A stretch of 64,000 nucleotides of DNA. Source: Halorubrum lacusprofundi ATCC 49239. GTDB lineage: Archaea > Halobacteriota > Halobacteria > Halobacteriales > Haloferacaceae. Shown here one piece after another: positions 16,549 to 25,251 of this stretch (positions are counted from its first letter, which is position 1; each line of letters starts with the position of its first letter). The stretch lies in the NCBI RefSeq assembly GCF_000022205.1, contig NC_012029.1:992001-1056000 (forward strand), read 5' to 3'. Made by a program: the position numbers and the translations under genes. Below the pieces are notes generated by a model, which ran no database searches, was not told the DNA's origin, and worked only from the letters and a program-made list of their open reading frames with translations.

Positions 16549-16558
16549 GCCCGCCGCC

Positions 16559-18235
16559 TCACCGCCCCGGCTTGTACTCCCCGTACTCCTCGCGGAGCAC
16601 GTCCGAGACCTCTTGGACCGTCCCGTACGACTTCACGGCGTCGATGATGTGGGGAATCACGTTTTCGGACCCCTGCGCGGCCTCGCGCAGCGACGCGAGG
16701 GCGTCGTCGACCGCGTCGCTGTCGCGGTCGGCTTTCACCGCTTCGAGGCGCTCGCGCTGATTCTGCTCCTGTTCGGGGTCGACCTCTTCGAGGTCCATCT
16801 CCGGCTCCTCGTCCACTTCGAATTTGTTGACGCCGACGATGACGCGTTCGCCGTCCTCGATCTCACGCTGGCGCTCGAAGGCGACATCTTGGATCTGCCG
16901 CTGGACCCACTGGCTCTTGACGGCCTCCAGCATGCCACCGCGGCGATCGACCTCCTCCAGTATCTCGAAGGCGTCCTCCTCGATCCCGTCGGTGAGGTTC
17001 TCGACGTAGTACGAGCCAGCGAGCGGGTCGATCGTGTCGGCGGCGCCCGACTCGTGGGCGAGGATCTGCTGGGTGCGGAGCGCGGTGCGGACCGACTGCT
17101 CGGTCGGGAGCGCGAGCGCCTCGTCTTTCCCGTTGGTGTGGAGGCTCTGGGTCCCGCCGAGTACCGCCGCGAGTGCTTGATACGACACCCGGACGACGTT
17201 GTTCTCGATCTGCTGGGCAGTGAGCGTCGAGCCGCCGGTCTGGGTGTGGAACTTGAGCTGTTTCGATTTCGGGTTCTGCGCGTCGAACCGCTCCTCCATG
17301 ATTGTGGCCCACATCCGGCGGGCGGCGCGGAACTTCGCGGCCTCCTCGAAGATGTTGTTGTGGGCGTTAAAGAAGAAGGAGAGCTGAGGGGCGAACTCGT
17401 CGACGTCGAGCCCGGCGTCGATCGCGGCCTGCACGTACTCGATCCCGTCGCCGAGGGTGAACGCGACCTCTTGGGCCGCCGTCGACCCCGCCTCGCGGAT
17501 GTGGTACCCCGAGATGGAGATGGTGTTGAAGCTGGGGATCTCGCCGGCGCAAAACTCGAAGATGTCCGTGATGAGCCGCATCGAGGGCTCGGGCGGGTAG
17601 ATGTAGAGGTTTCGCGCGATGTACTCTTTCATGATGTCGTTTTGGATCGTCCCCCGGAGCTGCTCTCTTGGGACGCCCTGCTTGTCGCCCATCGCAATGT
17701 ACATCGCGAGGAGGACGGCGGCGGGGGCGTTGATCGTCATCGACGTGGACACCTCGTCGAGCGGGATCCCGTCGAAGACGGTCTCGAAGTCGTCTAAGGT
17801 GTCGATAGCGACGCCCGAACGCCCCACCTCGCCCTCGGCCATCGCCGCGTCGGAGTCGTACCCCATCTGGGTCGGGAGGTCGAACGCCATCGAGAGCCCG
17901 GAGGAGCCCTGATCGATGAGGTAGTTGAAGCGCTCGTTCGTCTCCGCGGCGGTACCCATCCCCGCGTACTGGCGCATCGTCCAGAGGCGTCCGCGGTGCA
18001 TGGTCGAGTAGACGCCGCGCGTGTACGGCTCCTCACCCGGGTTCCCCAGATCCTCACGGTAGTCGTGGTCCGGGATATCAGCCGGGGTGTACAACGGGTC
18101 GACCTCCTGCCCCCCCGTGTCGGTGGTGAACGACTCCTTGCGCTCTCCGAACCGGTCGACCGTCTCGCCGTAGGTGCCCGACTCCCACGACTCCTTGGCG
18201 TCCCGGATCGCGTCCAGTTCCTCAGGATCGTACAT
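16559..18235 (-). CDS. Methylmalonyl-CoA mutase, large catalytic chain
   Basis: 558 residues from ATG 18235 ([20 protein letters not shown]). It is the TIM-barrel catalytic half without the C-terminal cobalamin-binding domain, as is usual for archaea where that domain is a separate small protein. Motifs: [56 protein letters not shown] and [20 protein letters not shown]. It rearranges (2R)-methylmalonyl-CoA to succinyl-CoA. No small-subunit gene or MeaB-type chaperone is in the window, so they must be elsewhere. Closely related isobutyryl- or ethylmalonyl-CoA mutases cannot be fully excluded, but the nearby epimerase favours methylmalonyl-CoA. Confidence 0.92.
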   Translation of the reverse strand: MYDPEELDAIRDAKESWESGTYGETVDRFGERKESFTTDTGGQEVDPLYTPADIPDHDYREDLGNPGEEPYTRGVYSTMHRGRLWTMRQYAGMGTAAETNERFNYLIDQGSSGLSMAFDLPTQMGYDSDAAMAEGEVGRSGVAIDTLDDFETVFDGIPLDEVSTSMTINAPAAVLLAMYIAMGDKQGVPREQLRGTIQNDIMKEYIARNLYIYPPEPSMRLITDIFEFCAGEIPSFNTISISGYHIREAGSTAAQEVAFTLGDGIEYVQAAIDAGLDVDEFAPQLSFFFNAHNNIFEEAAKFRAARRMWATIMEERFDAQNPKSKQLKFHTQTGGSTLTAQQIENNVVRVSYQALAAVLGGTQSLHTNGKDEALALPTEQSVRTALRTQQILAHESGAADTIDPLAGSYYVENLTDGIEEDAFEILEEVDRRGGMLEAVKSQWVQRQIQDVAFERQREIEDGERVIVGVNKFEVDEEPEMDLEEVDPEQEQNQRERLEAVKADRDSDAVDDALASLREAAQGSENVIPHIIDAVKSYGTVQEVSDVLREEYGEYKPGR

Positions 18236-18368
18236 TAGTAAACGGGTCGCGCGAGCGGGACTTAACACTTTTCGGCGGCGGCGTTCGTGAGCCCGCTCCG
18301 AACCCACTTTCGAACGCGTCGCCCCGCCAGACGGTCGGTTTCAAGTGTTATCCGGTCGAACCCGCGAC

Positions 18369-19034
18369 ATGGACATCCTCTCCGACTCGGCCGAGCGCTT
18401 CCTCGCCGCGACGGCGCCAGAGCACACCGCGACGCAGGTGGAGATGGCGGCGCTCGCGGACGACTGGGGCTTCCCCATCAGTGGGCCGGAGGCGGGCGCA
18501 GTCCTCCGGCTGCTCGCCCGTTTGACCGACGCCGAGCGCGTTTTCGAGTTCGGTTCCGGCTTCGGCTACTCAGCGACGTGGTTCCTGCGGGGCGGCGCCG
18601 ACGCCGTGATCTGCGCCGAGTTCGACGAGGAGGAGGCGAAACGCGGGGTTCAGTTCGCCGCCGACGGGGGGTACGCCGACAGCGTCACCTTCGAGGTCGG
18701 CGACGCGATGGAGACGATCGAGCGCTACGACGGCCCTTTCGATGTCGTGCTCATCGATCACTTAAAAGGCCGATACGCCGACGCCTACCGCGCCGTCCTC
18801 CCGAAGGTTCGGACCGGCGGGGTGATCGTCGCCGACAACATCACCAGAGGCCCGATCGACTTCGGCGACCTCGTCGCGCATTTCGAAGACGGCGCGCCGC
18901 TTCCAGATCCCGAAGTCGACGGAGAGACCCGAGGAATCGGTGAGTACGTTGGGACGGTTCGCTCCGACGAGGCCGTCGAGACCGCGATCCTCCCGGTCGG
19001 CTCCGGAATCGCGGTGTCGACGAAGGTGGAGTGA
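18369..19034 (+). CDS. SAM-dependent O-methyltransferase (COMT/TrmR-like)
   Basis: 221 residues from ATG 18369. SAM-binding motif FEFGSGFGYSATWFL, then GADAVICAEFDEEEAKRGVQ, DVVLIDHLKGRYADAYRAVL and GGVIVADNITRGPID, typical of the class I methyltransferase_3 family that includes catechol O-methyltransferases and the tRNA methyltransferase TrmR. The DxDH pattern in VVLIDHLKG is an acidic metal-site feature of this group. The acceptor is unknown. Confidence 0.85.
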   Translation: MDILSDSAERFLAATAPEHTATQVEMAALADDWGFPISGPEAGAVLRLLARLTDAERVFEFGSGFGYSATWFLRGGADAVICAEFDEEEAKRGVQFAADGGYADSVTFEVGDAMETIERYDGPFDVVLIDHLKGRYADAYRAVLPKVRTGGVIVADNITRGPIDFGDLVAHFEDGAPLPDPEVDGETRGIGEYVGTVRSDEAVETAILPVGSGIAVSTKVE

Positions 19035-19083
19035 GTCGACCACCCGCCCCTGATAGCTACCTCGGCAGATCGCCGCGTCTCGA

Positions 19084-19737
19084 TCAGTTTTCGGTTGCCT
19101 CTCCGACCAGAGGGAGCAACAGCGACGCCAGCGCTGCGGTCCTCCGAGCGGACACCGGTGCGTCGGGACGGTCGTCGCCGATGTACACCGTCTCGAACCC
19201 CGCTTCCCGTGCGGGCGCGATATCCTCCTCGAAGGTGTCGCCCACGTAGAGGTACGACTCCGCCGGGAGCCGCTCCTTGGCCGTCTCGAAGATCTGCGGG
19301 TTCGGCTTCCGGACACCCACTTCGTTCGAGATGACGACGGCGTCCGCAAGGTCGTCGAGGCCGTGTTCCTCGAGTTTCCGGCGTTGCATGTACCCGTCAC
19401 CGTTCGTGAGAACGCCGAACTGATGCCGCTTCGCTAGCGATTCCACGAGCCGTCGCACCGCGGGGTCGAGACGGGTCGCTCCGACTTCTCGATCGACGAA
19501 CTCCGCCGCGAGCGTCTCCGGGTCTGCGTCGAGAGAATACCTCTCGCAGACAGCCGAAAACGCCCGCTCAAAGGGATCTGATTTGATCTGCGTGATCCCC
19601 TCAAGCACGCGATCCGAGTACGTTTCGACCATCTCATCGGTCGGGTCGACCGGAACCGTCCGCGTAAAGCGCTCTTGGAAGGGGACCTCGTAGTCGAGGA
19701 GCGTCCCGTCAAGGTCAAAGTATACCGTCGTCGCCAT
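19084..19737 (-). CDS. HAD superfamily hydrolase
   Basis: 217 residues from ATG 19737. Motif I FDLDGTLLDYE supplies the nucleophile Asp8 and acid Asp10. Motif II is in FGVLTNGDGYMQRRKLEEHG, motif III is the Lys in NEVGVRKPNPQIFETAKERL and motif IV is in YLYVGDTFEEDIAPAREAGF. It belongs to the group with phosphoglycolate phosphatase and haloacid dehalogenase (cap in the first half). The phosphate substrate is not predictable. It is divergent from the phosphoesterase gene, with a shared promoter gap of about 115 bases. Confidence 0.88.
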   Translation of the reverse strand: MATTVYFDLDGTLLDYEVPFQERFTRTVPVDPTDEMVETYSDRVLEGITQIKSDPFERAFSAVCERYSLDADPETLAAEFVDREVGATRLDPAVRRLVESLAKRHQFGVLTNGDGYMQRRKLEEHGLDDLADAVVISNEVGVRKPNPQIFETAKERLPAESYLYVGDTFEEDIAPAREAGFETVYIGDDRPDAPVSARRTAALASLLLPLVGEATEN

Positions 19738-19852
19738 AGATACTGCCGCACCACGGTCGAGCAAGTAGATTCCGAATCGAACGCCGGCACGGCTCCTCGG
19801 TGGCGACCCGTCGTCCGAACCTATTCTGGTGTCGACCCCGAATCTCGACCCG

Positions 19853-20524
19853 ATGAAGGTGGGGCTCATCTCGGACATCCACGCAAACCTGCCGGCGCTC
19901 GAAACCGTCCTCGACGACATGCCGACAGTCGACCGGATCGTCTGCGCCGGCGACGTGATCGGGTACAACCCGTGGCCGGCCGAGTGCGTCGAGCGCGTGC
20001 GCGAGGTCGCGGCCATGACCGTCCGCGGGAACCACGATCGCACCGTCGAGACGCCCGAGAAGTACCGGGCCAACCGGATGGCTGAGGCCGGCCTCGAACA
20101 CGCGAAGGAGTCGCTGTCCGACGACCAGCGCGCGTGGCTCGACAGCCTCCCGCGCGCCGAGACGTTCACGGGCGACCGGTACCTCCTCGTTCACTCGCAC
20201 CCCGCGGCCGAGCGCGAGGACGCCTACGTCTACCCCGAGGAGTTCCCGACTCTCGATCGCCACATGGGAGACTACGATGGGATCGTGCTCGGCCACACCC
20301 ACGTGCAGGGAAAGCGATCGGTTGCAGGCGGAGTCGTAGTCAACCCGGGGAGCGTCGGTCAGCCGCGCGACGGCGACCCGGATGCGGGGTACGCCGTCCT
20401 CGACACCCAGACCGACGAGGTCGATCTCCATCGAGTTGCGTACGACATCGATCGGGTGAGCGAGGCGGTCGCCGACGCCGGTCTTCCCGAGCGAACGGCC
20501 GCGCGGCTTTATAAAGGCGAGTGA
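19853..20524 (+). CDS. Metallophosphoesterase (MJ0936/YfcE-like)
   Basis: 223 residues from ATG 19853. Calcineurin-type metal motifs appear in order: LISDIHANLPALE, VCAGDVIGYNPWPAE, VRGNHDRT, LLVHSHP and VLGHTHVQGK, followed by VVNPGSVGQPRDGDPDAGYA, which is typical of the MJ0936/YfcE group. These enzymes hydrolyse phosphodiesters with two metal ions. The substrate is unknown. Stop is 37 bases before the convergent membrane protein gene ends. Confidence 0.9.
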   Translation: MKVGLISDIHANLPALETVLDDMPTVDRIVCAGDVIGYNPWPAECVERVREVAAMTVRGNHDRTVETPEKYRANRMAEAGLEHAKESLSDDQRAWLDSLPRAETFTGDRYLLVHSHPAAEREDAYVYPEEFPTLDRHMGDYDGIVLGHTHVQGKRSVAGGVVVNPGSVGQPRDGDPDAGYAVLDTQTDEVDLHRVAYDIDRVSEAVADAGLPERTAARLYKGE

Positions 20525-20560
20525 GAGACGAGAAACGGAACACACCAGCGACCGACCGTG

Positions 20561-20884
20561 TCACGGCCAGACGCCCGTCACGAACAGGACGTTCCGTACC
20601 GCGGTCGCGATCGACAGGACGCCGACGCCAGCGCACATCAGCGTCGCGACGAGTCGGCGGGTCCCGCCCGCGACCGCGACGGGCACCCCGATGACGGCCA
20701 TCCCGGCGGCCTTGGTGAGCACCATTCCGGGGACGAGTCCGAACGCCGCGATGAACGCGGCACCGACCGGCGACCCCTCGACGTACCGCCCGCCCGAAAT
20801 GGCGACGTACGTCGAGGCGATGTCGGCGGCGGCGCCGACGAGGAGGAGTACGACGGCGACGGCGAGTCGCGAGGGCACTGCCAC
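20561..20884 (-). CDS. Small membrane protein of unknown function
   Basis: About 107 residues from a GTG at 20884 or 20878. Three to four hydrophobic helices are seen (LAVAVVLLLVGAAADIASTY, GAAFIAAFGLVPGMVLTKAA, LMCAGVGVLSIATAVRNVLF). The TTATTAGG box at about 20901-20908 lies 22-28 bases upstream, supporting a leaderless start here rather than the longer frame that opens at 21001. The pattern resembles haloarchaeal DUF5658-type proteins, but I am not certain of the family. Confidence 0.6.
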   Translation of the reverse strand: MAVPSRLAVAVVLLLVGAAADIASTYVAISGGRYVEGSPVGAAFIAAFGLVPGMVLTKAAGMAVIGVPVAVAGGTRRLVATLMCAGVGVLSIATAVRNVLFVTGVWP

Positions 20885-21043
20885 AGCGCACGCGACGATT
20901 CCTAATAAGCTTCCGGGGCGCGCGGAATCAAGAGGTGTGAACCGGGCACGCGAGAGAGATTGCGTACGCAACAGGTACCGGGCTGGCCGCGGCGCGCGCA
21001 CAGCACAACTTCATTTAAACCGCCGCGACGAGTACACCGGGTA

Positions 21044-22120
21044 ATGAGTTCGTCCGACGACGAGTACGATATCGCGGTGGTCGGCGGCGGGCCGGCCGGC
21101 CTGACGACTGCCCTATACGGGGCGCGACTGGGCCACGAAACGGTGCTGATCGACCGCGGCGGCGGCCGCGCGGCGATGATGGCCGACACGCACAACGTGA
21201 TCGGCGTCACCGAGGAGACCTCCGGCAACGAGTTCCTCGCGACCGGCCGCGAGCAGGTGCAGTCGTACGGCGGCACGTTCGAGCGCGGCTTCGTCACCGA
21301 CGTCGACCGCACCGACGACGACCGATTCCGGCTCTCGACGACCGGCGCCGAGATTCTCTCCGATCGCGTCGTGCTCGCCACCGGCTTCTCCGACAAGCGG
21401 CCGGATCCGCCGCTCCCGCGGACGGGCAAGGGGCTCCACTACTGTCTCCACTGTGATGCGTACATGTTCGTCGACGAGCCGGTGTACGTGATGGGCCACG
21501 GCGAGGCGGCCGCCCACGTCGCGATGATCATGCTGAACGTGACCGACGACGTGGATATCCTGACCCGGGGCGCGGAGCCGACGTGGAGCGACGAGACCGC
21601 CGCACAGCTCGACGCACACCCGGTCGAGGTCGTCAGCGAGGACGTGACGGGCGTGGAGAACGACCCCGACTCCGGCTGGCTGGAGGCGCTGGAGTTCGAA
21701 GACGGCACCCGCCGCGAGTACCGCGGCGGCTTCGCGATGTACGGCTCCGACTACAACACCGCGCTCGCCGAGGGGCTCGGCTGCGATCTGACCGAGGGCG
21801 GCGAGATCGACGTCGACGACCACGGCCGTACCAGCGAGAACGGCGTGTTCGCGGTCGGCGACATCACCCCCGGCCACAACCAGGTACCCGTCGCCATGGG
21901 GCAGGGCGCGAAAGCCGGCCTCGCGATCCACAAGGATATCCGCGAGTTCCCGCGCTCGCAGGAGACGATCGAGGCGGACGGCCCCGTCGACGCCGACGAG
22001 GTGCCCGCCATCTCGCCAGCGCTCATGGCGACCGCGGTCGCCCACGAGGGCCACGCGGGTGGAGCGCGGGTGAAAGGCGTCGAGGCCAAAGAGGAGACGC
22101 CCGCGGCTGACGACGACTGA
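21044..22120 (+). CDS. Thioredoxin reductase-like FAD/NAD(P) oxidoreductase
   Basis: 358 residues from ATG 21044, preceded by TTCATTTAAACC about 25 bases upstream (leaderless). N-terminal FAD site YDIAVVGGGPAGLTTALYGA (Gly-rich loop at 14-19), redox-active Cys134-Leu-His-Cys137 in HYCLHCDAYMF, second nucleotide site VYVMGHGEAAAHVAMI and FAD site NGVFAVGDITPGHNQVPVA. The arrangement is that of low-molecular-weight thioredoxin reductases, with CLHC in place of the bacterial CATC and an atypical second glycine motif, so both the partner and NADPH preference are uncertain. Confidence 0.85.
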   Translation: MSSSDDEYDIAVVGGGPAGLTTALYGARLGHETVLIDRGGGRAAMMADTHNVIGVTEETSGNEFLATGREQVQSYGGTFERGFVTDVDRTDDDRFRLSTTGAEILSDRVVLATGFSDKRPDPPLPRTGKGLHYCLHCDAYMFVDEPVYVMGHGEAAAHVAMIMLNVTDDVDILTRGAEPTWSDETAAQLDAHPVEVVSEDVTGVENDPDSGWLEALEFEDGTRREYRGGFAMYGSDYNTALAEGLGCDLTEGGEIDVDDHGRTSENGVFAVGDITPGHNQVPVAMGQGAKAGLAIHKDIREFPRSQETIEADGPVDADEVPAISPALMATAVAHEGHAGGARVKGVEAKEETPAADDD

Positions 22121-22231
22121 GGCGGCTCAGCCGCACGGGTCCGCAGTCTCCGATCCCCCGAAACGGACCCACAGCCCGCTCAAGAGGCAGCGACACCGAC
22201 CTTTTTTGATCCGCCGTCACCGACCGTCTGT

Positions 22232-23005
22232 ATGGGAACCATCAACGCGGACTTCTCCGGTGAGACGGCCGTGGTCACGGGAGCATCGAGCGGTATCGGC
22301 CGCGCGGTCGCAAACGGATTCGGCGACGCGGGAGCGACAGTGATCAACGCCGACGTCCGGGCGGCGCCGAAAGACCTCGACGCCGAGGCTCCCACCCACG
22401 AGGCCATCGAGGACCGTGGCGGAACCGCCGTGTTCGTTGAGACCGACGTTTCCGACCCGACGCAGATCGAGTCGGTGATCGAGGCGGCCGGCGAGTTCGG
22501 TGGAGTCGACGTGATGGTGAACAACGCGGGCGTCCACCGCAGCGCCGAGTTCCTCGACGTCACCCCGGAGGACTTCGATTTCGTCCACGGCGTCAACCTC
22601 AAGGGCGCGTTCTTCGGCACCCAACTGGCGGCCCAGGACATGATCGATCGCGGCGTCGAGGGAACGATCGTGAACACGTCGTCGACGACAGCCGAACGCG
22701 CAGAGTGGAACCACTCTCACTACGCGGCGACGAAGGGCGGCATACAGATGCTCACCCGAAGTGCGGCGCTCGAACTCGACAGGCACGGGATCAGGGTGAA
22801 CGCGGTCGCTCCGGGACCGATCGCCACCGAAATCCGGGAGGGCTGGTCCGAAGAGGCGCGTGATACTGTCGGAGAATCCGGAGACCTCCCGTCCCGAGCC
22901 GGCACTCCTGCGGACCTGCGTGACGCGTACCTCTACCTCGCCTCGGAGGGCGCGAGCTACGTGACCGGCGAGACGGTGTGGGTCGACGGCGGATCGAGTC
23001 TGTAG
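22232..23005 (+). CDS. Short-chain dehydrogenase/reductase (SDR)
   Basis: 257 residues. Cofactor loop TGASSGIGRAVANGFG (16-23), VMVNNAGVHRSAEFLDVT, catalytic Ser in VNTSSTTAERAEW and Tyr/Lys in HYAATKGGIQMLTRSAALEL, and C-terminal YLASEGASYVTGETVWVDGG. A classical SDR, acting on a carbonyl or hydroxyl substrate with NAD(P). The substrate cannot be assigned. Single gene upstream of the disturbed patch at 23-26 kb. Confidence 0.92.
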   Translation: MGTINADFSGETAVVTGASSGIGRAVANGFGDAGATVINADVRAAPKDLDAEAPTHEAIEDRGGTAVFVETDVSDPTQIESVIEAAGEFGGVDVMVNNAGVHRSAEFLDVTPEDFDFVHGVNLKGAFFGTQLAAQDMIDRGVEGTIVNTSSTTAERAEWNHSHYAATKGGIQMLTRSAALELDRHGIRVNAVAPGPIATEIREGWSEEARDTVGESGDLPSRAGTPADLRDAYLYLASEGASYVTGETVWVDGGSSL

Positions 23006-23218
23006 GCCGCGATCACGCGGTGACCGAGGGGAGGCATCTAACGGCTGACGAGAATCTCGCACGCCGTCTCCTCCAGCTCCAATCCGTTCGAGCCGTTCTA
23101 CTCAGATGATAGACAGAGCAGTCAATACTGATTTGAAATACACGGCAACAACCGGCACAATCGGCGTGTGTTGACTACTGCGGAAAGCCATTTCTGTTGT
23201 GGCCGCTAAGCTGTGCAG

Positions 23219-23707
23219 ATGGTTTCCAAGGAAATCGACAACGTGGACAAAGGCATACTGTATCTTCTCTAGCAGAACGCCCGGCGTAACACGACCGAAG
23301 ACATGGCTGGAAAAGTCGGTGTTTCGTCCAGTACGGTCGCGAATCGAATCAACGATCTTGAGAAGCGTGGCGTCATTCTCAGTAATCACCCAATCATAAA
23401 CTACAGTGAAACGGGGTTAGGTCATCACCTCCTCGTCACCGCGACAGTTCCCCTCCGGGACCGAGAGAAGATGATGGACGGCATCATGGAGGTATCCGGC
23501 ATCGTAAGCATTCGTGAGCTATTGACGAACAAGGAGAACCTGTCACTGGAAGTAGTGGGCCGCACGTCGGAAGACATTGAGGAGACCCTCGAATCGCTGG
23601 ACTCGCTCGGCGTCGATATTGAGCGGATGAGGATGATGAAACAGGAACGAACCAACCCGTACAACCACTTCGGGGAAGAGTTTGCGAACGAGGAGGACAC
23701 TGGATAA
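23219..23707 (+). pseudogene. Lrp/AsnC-type transcription regulator interrupted by an amber codon
   Basis: From ATG 23219 the frame reads MVSKEIDNVDKGILYLL, then TAG at 23270-23272, then QNARRNTTEDMAGKVGVSSS and TVANRINDLEKRGVILSNHP. The whole 162-codon frame is that of an Lrp/AsnC regulator: DNA-binding HTH, then an effector domain ending near ESLDSLGVDIERMRMMKQER. Codon 18 sits in the first helix of the HTH, just before a CAG, so a CAG-to-TAG change or a neighbouring Gln codon loss is likely. An ATG at 23303 could restart a shortened protein without the first helix, but no Shine-Dalgarno is obvious. The region also neighbours an IS, consistent with decay. Pyrrolysine use is not known for typical haloarchaea. 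Confidence 0.75.
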
Positions 23708-23742
23708 TTTCCAGTCTCTCTTAACTCCCTCTGGAAATTATC
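23703..23742 (+). terminator. Stem-loop after the Lrp-type gene
   Basis: GATAATTTCCAG (23703-23714) and CTGGAAATTATC (23731-23742) form a perfect 12-bp stem with a 16-base loop. The stem starts at the stop codon of the Lrp-type frame. It lies about 85 bases left of the proposed IS end. It may be a terminator or a regulatory palindrome; no T tract follows. Confidence 0.6.
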
Positions 23743-23852
23743 AATATGCCGATGACTCCATGAAGGGCGAGCTATTATCGGTACTTCCCAAGCAGCGTAA
23801 TCAGCTGAATTGAATCGCTAAATTAACCACAAGAAAGTGTCTGGATCTGGAT

Positions 23853-25025
23853 GTGTTCACCATACCTGATCCAGACGAGTACCTTTCGGCGTCGGATGTC
23901 AAAGACGTAGCGGAAGAGGTCATTACGCCACTCCCGTTGCCGGGTGTCGAGGGGAGCCCCCTCGACCCCGGCGACATCTGGCTCGTCGTCATCCTAGCCT
24001 GCACTAACCAGAACTCGATTTGGGACACCTGCAACGATACCGAGGGAACGCCGTGTGACGACACTGTCTTGAGGTGGCTCCACACACTCAACCGTCAGTG
24101 GCTTGAGGTCGTTGCCAACCTTCTGCTCGCACGGCTCGCCATGACGATTTTCGACCCTGACCGGTCGAGAACCGTCTCCATCGACTTCATCGACAATCCC
24201 TACCACGGCGAGCACCATGCTGAGAAAGGCGAACTCTGTTCGATGGCTCCTAAGGACGGGACTACGACCTGCCACCGCTACTGCACGGCGTACGTCGTCT
24301 CGAACGGGAAGCCGGTGACGCTGGCGATGACTTACGTCCGCAGTGACGAAGATGAGGCTGACGCGGTCGAGCGCGTGCTCGCCCGCGTCGAAAACTATCC
24401 CTTCGAGATCGATCTCTTGCTTGCCGACAGCGGATTCTACAACGAGCGCGTCATCCGCCGCGCTCGTGATATCGCCCCAACGGTCGTTCACGTGCCCAAG
24501 AAGGGCGAGCGCATGAAGGACAAACTCGAAACTCACAAGTCGTACATGACGACCTATCGCATGTACAAGGACAGCGAGCGGGAACTGCGCTTCCCGCTCG
24601 CGGTCGCTGTCTCCTACCAGAACGGAGATCGAGGCAAGCACGGCGAGGTCGTTCGTGGCTACGTGGCGTGTGGCGTTACTGATCGCTCAGCGAAGCAGGT
24701 CGAACACCGCTACAGGAAGCGTTCAGGCATCGAAACGACCTATCGCTTACTTCGGCAAGCACGCGGGATCACGACGACGCGTGATCCCGTCGTGCGGTTT
24801 GCCATCATGTTGGTCGCGGCATTGCTGGAGAACCTGTGGCTGGTGCTACGGTGGGCGGTCGTCGCCCGCCCACGGCGGGGCGGGCGCGACCTGCCCGAGG
24901 AGTTCACGTTCAAGACGTTCTGTGACTGGATTCGTCATGAGCTGGAAGAGGAGTTACGCCGCCGGTGGAAGATCAAAGCGAACGGGGTTGGAGTGCCAGC
25001 ATCACAGGCAACGGCCGCGGGCTGA
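23853..25025 (+). CDS. Transposase, ISH3-like DDE family
   Basis: 390 residues, full length. DDE catalytic residues can be placed: the first Asp in VSIDFIDNPYHGEHH (111 or 114), the second in DLLLADSGFYNERV (192) and Glu294 in the Y-R-E signature EHRYRKRSGIETTYRLLRQA. The length (about 389 residues) and motifs match haloarchaeal ISH3 members of the IS4/IS1634-like superfamily. It cuts and joins DNA to move the element. The gene is intact, so the element may be able to move. Confidence 0.85.
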   Translation: MFTIPDPDEYLSASDVKDVAEEVITPLPLPGVEGSPLDPGDIWLVVILACTNQNSIWDTCNDTEGTPCDDTVLRWLHTLNRQWLEVVANLLLARLAMTIFDPDRSRTVSIDFIDNPYHGEHHAEKGELCSMAPKDGTTTCHRYCTAYVVSNGKPVTLAMTYVRSDEDEADAVERVLARVENYPFEIDLLLADSGFYNERVIRRARDIAPTVVHVPKKGERMKDKLETHKSYMTTYRMYKDSERELRFPLAVAVSYQNGDRGKHGEVVRGYVACGVTDRSAKQVEHRYRKRSGIETTYRLLRQARGITTTRDPVVRFAIMLVAALLENLWLVLRWAVVARPRRGGRDLPEEFTFKTFCDWIRHELEEELRRRWKIKANGVGVPASQATAAG

Positions 25026-25044
25026 CCGGGGTCAGCCCACGGCC
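25013..25044 (+). terminator. Stem-loop at transposase stop
   Basis: GGGCTGACC (25019-25027) and GGTCAGCCC (25030-25038) form a 9-bp stem with a 2-base loop around the TGA stop, extended loosely by outer GGCC and GGCC. It probably ends transposase mRNA or blocks read-in from flanking promoters. Confidence 0.65.
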
Positions 25045-25251
25045 TGTCAGTTGGCGGTGAGCGACAGCTTTCGGCAGATACCGTCGAAATCCGGGTAACA
25101 TCGTCTGTCCAAAGCGGTGAATTGGAACTTCCTCGATCTACTTCGTGGGAGCAGCCGAGACTGACCGTCAAATTATACAGAAAGTGACTATTTTGTGGCG
25201 TTCAGGCAGCACCCTCTCGACTCGTTCGGGAAGTAACGATTATAGCGGTCA

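Larger units (their letters stand above)
23827..25198 (+). mobile_element. Insertion sequence, ISH3/IS4-like (ends tentative)
   Basis: A single transposase gene with flanking non-coding sequence. The best candidate terminal inverted repeats are 23827 (CCACAAGAAAGTGTC) and the reverse complement of 25184-25198 (CCACAAAATAGTCAC), matching at 11 of 15 positions. That gives 1372 bp, near the size of ISH3-type elements. No target-site duplication is seen at these borders (left ATTAA, right CGTTC), so the ends may be misplaced or the copy may be old. Base composition is lower in GC than the surrounding core genes. Confidence 0.5.

Noticed and set aside
23270-23272. Pyrrolysine at the amber codon
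   Set aside because: No pyl genes are seen here and typical haloarchaea are not known to use it; a nonsense mutation is simpler.
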